From the NCBI GenBank assembly GCA_009760855.2, contig WPIO01000035.1, forward strand, positions 2,062,501 to 2,095,000: a DNA stretch of 32,500 nt, in the 5' to 3' direction. The number at the start of each line of letters is the position of its first letter. Position 1 is the stretch's first letter. The position numbers and the translations under genes are program-made. Source of the DNA: Cristatella mucedo (Eukaryota; Bryozoa; Phylactolaemata; Cristatellidae). This document shows positions 21,786 through 32,258 of this stretch, in pieces. A model generated the notes under the pieces. It was not told the origin of the DNA. It made no database searches and worked only from the letters and a program-made list of their open reading frames with translations.

Positions 21786-24700
21786 AGTTAAAAGACGGCA
21801 AACCTACCCCTACAGCTAATTTGGTCGTCCATTCGTTGGCGACTTTATAACAGGTCATCTATATTTTGTGCAGATGCAGCTGCAGATTTGCCGACACAGT
21901 GGATGTTGAGCCGTAACTTTTCAATTTCTAAAATACACTTAATTTTACCATGTAGCTTTAAAAAACAAATTACTCCAATACCATTAAGCATTTGGGACTA
22001 CATGATTTTTCAAAATTAAAAAAACTGTTAACGTATGTGATTCTCTGGTACTGATTGTACAGGGTCTCCATCAACAAGAATGGAATAATTGAACGTGACA
22101 ATGTATCGGCGCCGACTCTCTGTCCTGTACTGCCTCTGTTGGCACTGCTGCCACGCTTGTTGTCTCTGCCGCCTCCTCTGCAAGCTTTTCTAATGATATT
22201 TTATTTAGCAAGGTTAAGCATTGGATTTAAATGCAAAATTCAAAGATATCTTAAATTGACTACGGCAATGTATCCTACAATGGGTATGACCCTAGGTTTG
22301 GATCGGAAGACCATACAAATTAGAGTGCATGAGTGCAAAGTAAACAGAAAATAAAAAATAACAGTTGAATAAACCATCTTTCGCTAAGAAAAAAGGAAGC
22401 CTGATGGTTATTAAACTTACAAACAATGAAAATTTGTTGTTTCTTCTACTGTAAATACTTTGCAAATATAAGAAGAAACAATTAGAAAAAATGACATTAC
22501 TATGGAGGTATAGTACTGCTAGGTCACTTTACATCTAGGTCGGCTTCTGATTCAAAGAGCTACTATTTACTGTGATTTTTCGCATTCTCAGTTCAAAGCA
22601 GCTCTCTTCAGTATCTTTCAGATCAACATCGTTAATTTGCAATGTATACTCACTAATTCAGTGAAAGAGCTGAACTAGGTAATTTGGCAATGGAAAGTTA
22701 CCGGAATGTTTTAGTTCTTAAGGTTGATAGATGCACTTGTTTACTACCACAAGTCTGGTGGACAATCAAATGCATATTTCACATTCATTAACCTCTGTTA
22801 ACATTATCAAAGCACTCCCCAGTAATTGTTAACAAAGTTGTTGGGTCCAAAACTCAGGTCCAGTAAAGTTACGTTCTCCTGCTTTTATATTGGGTTCATG
22901 GTGTACTTCAAACTCCCTCCTGTAGCAAGCTCAATTACAAAATCAAAATTAGCGACACACACTTAACAGTGTGAAGCGATTCACCAGTAAATTATTTATA
23001 CAAACGTCTTTAACGAAACTTCTCGTGTAAAAGAATGACGAATAGCCGTATTTAATTATCCTATCATCAAAATATTCCTCGCACCCAGCATCTCCGTTTG
23101 TCTGTATGTCTAGATAGAATACCAAGAAACATGTAAACATACCTCTTTAAACGTCTTGGTTGAGATGTTTAGCCTAAAACGAATAATTTTGAGAGCCAGT
23201 TTAGGAGCATATCAACTCTTAGGTACATTGTGTAACAAACAAAACTTAGAGACCTCATTGTTTGTAAGTCGCAATATTAATTTTAGGTATTTGAAATTGC
23301 TTCCTGAAGTTTACGCAATATTTAAAGTAACATGGTAAAATAGTAACATACATGCTAGGGTATTTAAAGAGTTCTGGTATGTTTCTGGCGCGTAGAAAGA
23401 TATAGAGATACATTACGTTGTCTATCCCATGCATTTGGCTGGAGAAGACTAGTCAACAATTGGAAAAGGTATGGATGAGTAGCATTCAATAACGAACAGC
23501 AAATGAAACTACTGAGAAAAGACTTAGAAAGCAGATTTGATTTTCACAGTTGCGGATGAGGAGAGAAAGTAAAAAATTGCCATACAAAAGGGACTCAGCA
23601 ATCTAATCACAGATCTTGCTCTTATGATTTGCAATGCCTCGGTTCTATCATCTACACTCAAAAATAGAGCACGTAAAAAGAAATCAGTGAAAAGCCAGAT
23701 CGGAAATTATTTTCTCAATTCAGATCTCTCCGATCAGCAAAATGTGCTATTGATATACAACGATAAACGTCATTCATTGAGCTATACTTGAATCACCTGT
23801 AACCAGAGTGAACGATGCCTATCTATAGGTTGTTCATCCAGAAGACTAAGAGATTTGACGGTTTTACCAGAACAAATTACATGACTATCAGTATATATCA
23901 TTCTGAATACCCTATGAACAACCATGTCAGTGTCATAGTGTTCTTTAATGGTCCCAGGTAGGGTGACTATAAGTAAGAGATCGTTAGAGTTTTGTAATTA
24001 ATTTTATTTACATAAGGCTTTAAGGTGATACTGTGAACTTTGTTTTACTATATTTCGTCATTGCCATAGCGTTAAGGTGCACTATTTCAATAGAGACTTG
24101 CCTCTAAGAAGTGGTATCCCCTTATGGAAGATTAGCATGAGGAAGGAGCCACTTGTAGACCTTTAAAAGATGCTGACTTTACCACTCTGCATTATGTCGT
24201 ATCTTTTTTGGATAAGCGATTGTACCGTTCATATTTGTTGGGGTCTTCAGCAAGAAGCAGAATGAAGCAGAAAATATGGTTCACCTTGTATGAATTTGCT
24301 CATGGCTTTCAGGGCAATTAAACAGTAAAACTATAAGGAATGGAATAAGTAACTCTGAGGAAAATGCACTTAAATAGAAGGTGTGATGTCAAGCAATACC
24401 ATGTCATTGAGGCAGATGTTCACATATTCTAGGAGACATGGTGGATTCATATGAGCAAGGCAAGTGCATCAATCGGGATATATTCAACTTAATAACTCAC
24501 TGCAAACATATAATGGGTACTATGATTCAGCCCCCAAATTACAAGAGGTATTTTAAGCATATCAAAAACAAAAACATTTACTAGTTTACAAACCTATTTA
24601 AAGACTTGCCATTTAAAATTTCAAGGTATCAGCAAAAATTATGATTCCTTCGCTGTACCTTTTGATTGAACGGCACCAACAGGATACAAATTTGTTTTCA

Positions 24701-26636
24701 GTTTTTACATTGGCAAGGAATCAATTTCAATTGAAGCATTACTCATGCCCAAGAGGAAACTGTATAATAAAAGGCGGAAATTGTCAAGACTAGTAAAGCC
24801 CGAGCCAGCAGGAAATAACATTTCTTACCGATTACACTGTTTTACAAAACTCTTCTTCTTTTATTATTAATAGCTAAATAATTACCTCGTGTACTCTATT
24901 ATTAAAATTTAATTTTTTTAAAGAGAGCGTAAGTAAGGCATGGTGCTTTATTTAACAGTATTTATTTATCAACATTTTCCATGCTAGCAGCCCACTGAGA
25001 ATGCAGTTTTATCAAGTTACCCTTCTGTCATATTTATATGATGTGTTAAGTGTTACTAAACGTTACTATAACGTAGGAGCTGACCATTATTATTAAAATT
25101 TGCATCATCAGTTTTTAAAGATATTTTCAAAGCAAGCCCTCTTTTTTGTTTATCCTCATCAGCTTCAAGAGGGCTAATCTAAAACGCTGGCCAAGTGGTC
25201 ATCATATGTTGTCAACATTTTTTTATAGAAATCTTGTGTAATAGTGAGAAAGAATTGAGTTACACTAGGTATTTTTAAAAGCCCTAAAAGATTTATTTCA
25301 AAGAGGCAAATTAAAAATATTCATAGAACTGCCTAGACTTGGTAGTTTTGATTATATCTAAACTACGTGAAATATTGTTTTTCCATGCTTTTAATACCCT
25401 AACAAACACAAATGATCTATTGAAAGCCGCTTTACGAAAGTAAGCAGTTTTATTAAACCTTTATTTTAATAGGCTAGAAATTAATCCTAAAAACCGTCTC
25501 CGTTTGGGAAAAAAGTTTTTAGCTTTGTCAAGCCTTTCATTTCTCAGGCTAATTCACATTTCTCGTGCTAGGCTTGTAGCAGTGTGGGTCTCAGTTGAAG
25601 TGCAGCATATATTGTGTTTTGTAAATCAACAGTTGTATCCTGGCTATGCAGATGCAAGCTATATGAGAGTCATAGTAATGCAACTGCCCAATCCAAGGCA
25701 GCGGTTGAAGAAGTTAGGGGGTATCACTTAGAATGGCCGTGAGAACTAAACTTTTGCCTTAATTCTTAATATAACCCTCAAGAAGACTATGCGCCTAGAG
25801 TTTTATGATTTTTGACTTTTCTTATTATTAGATTTTTAGACATTTATGCCAGAAACCAGAGAAAAAATTAGAAAATACTACTGGGTTAATGGCTCTAAAA
25901 TTGTCTTAATATTGATTGTTGTTCCAATGGAAACCTTGGTCAATTGTATCGATGCTGAAATATGACAAGCTTAACCGAAACGAAAGCTCGTTGCCTATGG
26001 AATCGCTGTGCTTAGCCGTAGCTGACAAAGCTGCATCATCTTGCCGCTTGACTATAGGATACACCTGCTTGCATAGTGCCGGAACCATGCCACCTTGATA
26101 TTTTACGTAAGAACGGAGCCTGTTCATTTATTTACAACACATTTGTGGATAATGTTTGCAATAAATTAAACCCATCATTGACAACGTCAACTTTGGTGAT
26201 CCGTCTAATGTGAAAAGGCTACTTTACATAACCTTGCATTAGTTTGCTAGAAAACGACACCTGAATCTCATGCTAGATTATCTTTTTTTTAAACAAAAAC
26301 TCTCTGTCGTTAAGTGCTACAAAGGACGTTGCTTGCTGCGATTTAGCTCAATCTATGCTACGAGTAATTCCTAATGACTGACAAAGTTAAGTATTAATTT
26401 GCATATTTTTGTTTAACAAACATTCCAATTATTAAAGTAAAAGTTTCATATTGCAGATCAAAGCATACAATTGCTCTCTCTTTCGTCGAGCTATTGCTTA
26501 AGCTTTCACATAAAACCATCGCAAACTCGCGTTTCAATTGTTTGCATCCACGATAGCTTGCTTCACTTAGGCCACAGTTATTCTTTAAATTGTTAAACTG
26601 ATATCTTAGTCAACAGTGATCGCCGTTTACATTTAG
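21786..26636 (+). other. Intron between B2 and A3 (second part)
   Basis: This is nearly 5 kb without a supported exon. Open frames at 22055-22354, 25504-25731 and 25906-26127 lack recognisable domains. The segment 23400-24850 is slightly less AT-rich, with many short coding-like words, and could be an old decayed transposon, but I cannot assign it. The acceptor of exon A3 is at 26635-26636. Confidence 0.4.
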
Positions 26637-27008
26637 GTAGACCAGTTGTGAGAGCTCATATTGGTCAGCAAGCTGACCTTCCTTCTCCTTGGTTTGGTGG
26701 AATTCCTTACTTCTTGTGTTGCGATTTTCATGCTCTTCAAGACTATGAGCTTAAGTATGTAAGATGGAATGCCAGTGGAGCGATTGCTAATGACCTGAAT
26801 GATGAAGAATATACCAGCATGGCAAACAGCTATGGGCGCAAAATAAAACCTGGAACTTGCAGCTTCAGTTCTACAATTATCATCACTGCCAAACAAAAGA
26901 GCACGGCGGATGTAAATATAGTTTGCTCCATTACTGTGGTGGATAAATCTTCCAACAGTCAACCCTTCGAGGTGATTTCTTCAAATTTCTACAGCAGTGT
27001 CCGTGGAG
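26637..27008 (+). CDS. Exon A3: Ig-like domain, type A (internal exon, partial gene)
   Basis: This internal exon encodes 124 codons, identical in length to A2. It starts after the acceptor cgtttacatttag and ends before GTATTT, the same donor hexamer as A2. Both junctions are phase 1. The landmarks fall on the same residue numbers as in A2: Cys28 and Cys29 in Y-F-L-C-C-D, Trp44, N-S-Y-G-R-K at 64-69, Cys75, S-S-T-I-I-I and N-I-V-C with Cys97. The N-A-S sequon is at 45-47, directly after the conserved Trp. A type-B exon should follow by the repeat logic, but none was found in the remaining 5.5 kb. That stretch contains a large LINE insertion, so the partner may lie beyond the window. Confidence 0.88.
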
Positions 27009-28420
27009 GTATTTAAAAAGTAATTTTCCAATGTTGCATGCAGTTGAACGTAAATTCTTGCATTAGGTAAACAGCAATTTAACATAATGTATTGGATAAT
27101 TGCAAGCACATGCGAATAATAATAATTCGAATTTAATAAATCAATTCTAAGTGGTACGAAATAAATATTTTGGCTGTTATTTATGCATGCTTTAAAAAGA
27201 AGATATAGTTGTTCACTACCAAAGATAGCTCTTAAATATTCCCAGAGTTTACTCAATTGTCAATATTACATAGAAGCCAAAATTATTTGTATTTTTGGTA
27301 ACTTATATCCTATTGCTACATCGCGTTTATATGAATTCTTTTTAAAATCATTTATTGATTAATTATGGTTAATTTGACTTTAGGCAAATTCTACTATAAT
27401 CTGCTCATTCCTACTTCAAAATTTAGTAATGTGGTACTTACAAACTGCATACCTATTTCGTTAGAAGTACCTTAAACATGCTATATATGAATAATATATA
27501 CACAGAATTGTACGTAAATATTTCGACCGTAGATATCTAAAATGAGAATGCTTTGTAGATTACTTGCTGGGCCATTTTCACATCGCTTCAATCAGGATCA
27601 ACTCACTGACTGTTTTTTCGGCATCGATATAAATCTCTCTGCATCCTGACTTTTGCCCATTAAATAAACCACTAACCACCTTACTTTATAAAATGTCAAG
27701 CTTTCCACAGACTGTGCAGTAAAGCCGTCGCTTCAAGATTTCCTCTACATTACTAATGCTGGCAAAAATATGATTTAGGTTAGGATTGAAGTTAAAATAA
27801 AAAAGTTTATAATAGTACCATTTGAGAAGCAACTACTCCATTAAATATCATCTATACAAGGAGGCAAGCCTTAAATAGAGTATTTCTATTTGAAATCCCC
27901 TGTGAAATAAATCCCCTGTACCTGTTTCTCAGGCTGCAGAATTCAAATGCCAAGAACTAGCAGTCTTTTAGGAGCCGGCTGTACTAAAACGCCTGGCCAG
28001 CTGATATAACTCTTATAATGCATACTTGTGTTCATTAAATTATTGAAGACATGATCAACATCGAACTGGTTTTCTAACTTAGGCTTGCATTTGCTCAGTT
28101 GGTCTACTGAAGCGTTTTCAAAGTTGTATACGACCACTGGCTCAACCTGTTTAACATTTGCGACAAAAATTAATCGTATAATGACAGCTTCTAAACTAAT
28201 AATTGGCTAATAGAGTGAGTGATCTTGCTCCTTGCATTACCTTGACAGTGATTTTTTTCAAAGAGAAAATATCTTCTTCGCCGTTCCTGTTCAAGCCTCC
28301 ATTCTACTTGCTATCATTGGTAGAATGTTACAATATGACATCGGCTACGTGCTTACCGAGTTTGCACTTCTGAGTAAGTTTAACATATGCCCAGTCCCCA
28401 AGGTGTTTAGTTTACAACAT
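27009..28420 (+). other. Start of the intron after exon A3
   Basis: It begins with the donor GTATTT. No B-type landmarks (C-x-L-P-D, F-I-x-x-T-W, P-G-N) follow an acceptor here. The open frame at 28232-28483 overlaps the beginning of the LINE below and is not supported as a gene. Confidence 0.45.
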
Positions 28421-30545
28421 ACATTATACTGGCTAGATCTTACAAACACAAGCTTGAGAAAGCCTAAAGAATATCAGCATTGACCGTCCATCTTCAGGCA
28501 CACGATGTCTACTGTGGATCGTCCCAGACAATCCTATGAAAAACCAACTATCTTCTACAAAAATAGTTTCCAATCAAAGATGCGCAATCCAAAATGCTGA
28601 TAGGTACCATCAAACATTTCTTTAACTACTCCCATAAATGTTCCTTACCGAGTGATCCATGTGATGACCACACCAATCGCTTCTCCAGCTCCTTTGTCAG
28701 CAAAGTAGCAAGAATAGAGATTTGATCCCCGAGCTAGCTTTTTCTCATCTGGACTCGTGTTTCTCAATTGCATAAACACTGGACTCGTGTTCATCTATTC
28801 CATGAACTACCTCGATGTCTATATTCAAGAAGGCCACGAGTGAACTTATCCTGAATTTATCTCGTTCTCAAAAAACACTACTAGTCCTCTAGACTGTATT
28901 TTCACTGCCATACTTTTAAAATGCTTGGATCTGCTGCTGCCATTCATAGCTAATAATCTAAACATATTCTTAGCCTTCAGTCAAATCCCAGCACTTTCAA
29001 AAATGCTATAGTCAAGCTGGTAATTCCGAAAACAATGCTAAGTTAAGATGACAGGAGCTGCTTACGTCCAGTCTCCTTTCTCAAGTTCCTATCAGAGATA
29101 CCGAAAGGAGTTGTGGCAGACTCACTGAACTCTTATATTGATACCTCAAATCTTGCAAGTAAGTTCTAGTCTGCGCTTAGAGCTAATCAATCAACACATT
29201 TTTCGACCTTTTTTGGGGAGTATAGCGACCTTCTAATGAATTAAAACTTTAGTGAAGTCTACCTGTGTGTCCTGTTTAATCTTTCGGCAGCTTTTGACCC
29301 TATTGACCACAAAGACTTTTTAGGCGTCTTGAATCTTGCATTGGCACCACTGAAAATGCACTGCAATTGTTCAGCAGTAATCTCAGTTGAAGATCACAGA
29401 GTATTGAGGCGAATGTAAAAAGATCATCAGACGAACCTCCGAAATATGGGCTACCTTAAGGCTTTGTCCTTTATTCAGTTCTCTTCACGGATCAAACTCT
29501 CCCTCATAAAGATTCGATTGTCAAGCACAACCTCGCCTTTCACTGGTACCCATACGACACTCAGTTGTACCTTTGCTTTGCTCCCATCCAGCTCTCTAGC
29601 ACGTTAAATGTTATGCACACCCTTGGACCATGTATCTATGGCATCCTCAAATGGACGGTAGCAGACTTTCTTAAACTGCATGATTACAAAAACAACATAC
29701 TTATTATAGAAACTCAAGTGTGACTTGGAAATTATAAAAAACGACTCAAAATCAGCACTACCGGGATATCTACAGTTGAATCTGCAGTATGGTAATCTAG
29801 GGGTCTCACTCTAATTACATTTTTTATTAGAAGACTACGTCAGCTGAACTGTCAACTCTGCCTACTTTCAGCTACATAGAATTACTAAAATCAGGTTGAC
29901 AAGAATACCAAATCTTGTTTGGTCCATGCATTTTTGACATCCCGGCTTGACTATTGTAACTCAATGCTTGCTGGTCCACAGGCATGTGCAATCAGGTGCG
30001 TACAGTTGGTTTAAAATTCTGCAGCCAGGCTCAACCGTCGTGAGCGTCTCAGTGGTCACATCACACGACTTCTTGCTGACCCACACTGGTTACCATTTAA
30101 GTAGGGTATCAACTTCAAGGATCTGTCACTTACTTATATGTCATTTCAATCTCTGGCTCTAGCTTACCCACCAGAACTACTTCCCGCATGGCGAAGAATT
30201 GTGCAACCAGCTGTTCTGAAACTGAATTGTTTAGCCGTACCTCGTGCGAGCCTCAAAACCATTGGAGTCTATGCCTTTAGTTCCTATGCTCCGTAAGCCA
30301 GTAACTCACTACCGGTGCATGCCGCAATGTACCCTGACGTGATGAAATTTGAAAAGAAGTTTAAAAAGCACCTTTTTTTCGGGATGCGGTGGGTTTTTTG
30401 TATTCGTGTCCTGTGTGCAAGTATCCGCTTAAGTTACCATTATACGTGGTAATGCTATATATTCAGCCTCTGTAAAGAGCCTATAGAAAAACTCAGTCCA
30501 GTGAGGTTGCTATAATAATGTATTCTTAATAATATCATTATTAAT
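28420..30545 (+). mobile_element. CR1/L2/Rex1-like LINE with decayed reverse-transcriptase ORF
   Basis: This is the longest LINE copy, about 2.1 kb. In changing frames it shows, in order, pre-RT F-S-S-S-F-V-S-K-V-A-R-I (near 28690) and S-P-L-D-C-I-F-T-A-I-L-L-K (near 28880). Next come R-P-V-S-F-L-K-F-L-S (near 29067) and the palm block L-S-A-A-F-D-P-I-D-H (29281-29310). G-L-P-stop-G-F-V-L (29448-29471) stands where G-V-P-Q-G-S-V-L is usual, and H-W-Y-P-Y-D-T-Q-L-Y (29541-29570) replaces the Y-A-D-D box. The C-terminal T-S-R-L-D-Y-C-N-S-M-L lies near 29936-29970. A UTR and ATT-type tail end near 30545. Stops, frameshifts and the altered catalytic box mean it is dead. It lies in the intron after A3, in the same orientation as the gene. 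Confidence 0.88.
28749..28808 (+). repeat. 30-bp tandem duplication inside the LINE
   Basis: ctggactcgtgtt at 28749 recurs exactly 30 bases later at 28779, and the rest of the unit is similar (gcataaac against ccatgaac). It is a local duplication in the decayed pre-RT region. Confidence 0.75.
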
Positions 30546-32258
30546 CATATTGGCTCTAAAGGATGTTTGATTCTCATACATTAGTTACAAAGCGATGAGT
30601 TCAAATTAGACCTCAAAATTCCTAGAAGGGAGGACCTAATCATTTCAGTGTTACGGTAAGTAGTCTGCTTATCAAGTCTGGATACAGTGGTGCTCAGTGC
30701 TCCAGATACGCTTATATCGGTATTGAAATCATTACCAAAAGTCTCATTCCACGACTAAAAATGCACGAATCGATTGAACGGAGCTGCAGAGAGCCAACTG
30801 CGGTCTAATTCCGTAAACCGTCACCACAGCTTTGATAGAGAAACAGCACTCGCTGGCAGTTATTACGTCGTATATCTTCTAATAAAAACAACGTGCCTTT
30901 GCATTGGATTTGGGTTTCGTAATGCAGCATCACTATATACTAAAAGAATACGTTTTCAAGAATTGCTCAAAATACAATCTCTCATACGTCGGAGCAGTCA
31001 TTATGGACATTAGTATTGTTCACACAAACCCATACCGGGCGAGCAATTAGCCTTATTAAGTTTAAGATGGGCATCAGCATGTCAAGTAAACCACTTTCTT
31101 GGGTAAGTCCAGGTAGATGACCCAGAGCAACGACTTCACCTGGATTTTTTGGTTGGTCGCCATCGAAAGACATCACCTTGAAAGATGTCTCGCTTGCTTA
31201 CGACCACTACTGGCATTCGCATGAGCGTAGAAGCAACGTGCAGAAAGTTCACCAGGCATGGCGTGTTCGAGCGGGTCGAGGTCGAGCTGATTCAATGAAA
31301 CATGTGTTATGCTTGCCACGCCACTAGCAAACTGGGAACATATCTTTACGCCTAAACATGGAAAACTAAAAGGTTATTTAGGCAAATCTCCATCATTAAA
31401 AAGAATATAATGACTAATTAATAACCATCAGATGGAATTTAGTCAATTATTGTTGGCAACATGGAGCAAACTGTGAGGCTGCGTTCGGTCACAAGTACAA
31501 CCTATATCAATTATTGGCAGCACCTCAACCTTTCTCCACCTTGATACCCCAAGTGGTAGTCTACTTTATAATATATTGGAAACCAAAGTGACTCAGTTAT
31601 AATCCCTAAAATTAAAAATTATTTGATATAACTTAGCAGAAAAATATAATTTTCAAAGAAGTCACTGGTGAAATTTAATTATTCATTAGCTTCATAAATA
31701 TTTCTGGCCGCTATTTTTAATCAGATTATAAACTCAAACAGTTTGAAATATATATTTTAATTGAACATAACAACAGTACCTAGACAATACATGTCTTCAA
31801 ATGTTGACACTTTTGCTTCTACCTATACTTTATTCAGCCATAATTTATACAAATAAAAATCCAGATTAGCTTGTATTGGAAGCGATGCCTGTATACCTGT
31901 ATTGCTAGCTAAAAGATTAGCATTAGCTGTAGATTCGAGGTATAACTCATCTATATTTGCTAAGCATCTTTTCATGGTTTTCATATGAAAATCTTTGCAG
32001 TTACTTACAATTTACAGACTCTGCAATAATCAACGCGTTAAATATGTATTTCTAATATTTAATATAAGTACTAGACTACTCACTGCCTCCCGCTAGATAA
32101 TATTTGGTTATCTCTGGCGACTGCATACAAGTAAAGGCTGCACAAGTAGTGCATATAAAGTGCAGGTTGCTCTTTCGGCGCCCACTGCGTCACGCCAGTC
32201 TTATAACCAGCTACATAATGGACAGCATACGTTTCGTAACTCTTCCTATCGTAACTGA
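30546..32258 (+). other. Unassigned sequence downstream of the LINE
   Basis: No B-type exon was found. The region 30980-31330 is richer in CpG and G+C than its surroundings and has a 64-codon minus-strand open frame (31176-30982) without a recognised domain, so it could be a fragment of an unknown repeat. The remainder, 31340-32100, is AT-rich and featureless. Confidence 0.4.

Larger units (their letters stand above)
5541..27008 (+). other. Locus of a multi-exon gene encoding alternating Ig-like domains A and B (partial at both ends)
   Basis: Five plus-strand exons alternate between two related domain types, A1-B1-A2-B2-A3. Each begins after an AG acceptor at codon position 2 and ends with one base before a GT donor, so every intron is phase 1. 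The exon lengths sum to 1734 bases, 578 codons, with no stop in the shared frame. Introns are 2164, 7014, 3008 and 7548 bases, so A-to-B introns are short and B-to-A introns long in both repeats. This pattern implies tandem duplication of an A-B unit. Conserved cysteines, one tryptophan per domain and N-glycosylation sequons point to an extracellular Ig-superfamily protein. No start exon, signal peptide, membrane segment or terminal exon was found in the window. The exon structure is read directly; the extracellular role is inferred; the protein is not recognised. Confidence 0.8.

Noticed and set aside
24600-24740. Possible piggyBac-like transposase motif
   Set aside because: Only one weak G-Y...F-x-x-Y-x-G-K-like run, with stops nearby, no conserved Asp pattern and no terminal repeats seen.
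14266-26047. A 15-of-16 base match (tgcgtcatcttgccgc at 14266 and tgcatcatcttgccgc at 26032), both shortly upstream of type-A exons
   Set aside because: A few such near-matches are expected by chance in a 32-kb window, and the flanks do not align convincingly.
27925-28010. Acceptor-like ctgtttctcag followed by an open stretch as a candidate B3 exon
   Set aside because: The phase 1 frame hits a stop after about 25 codons and lacks the C-x-L-P-D and T-W landmarks.
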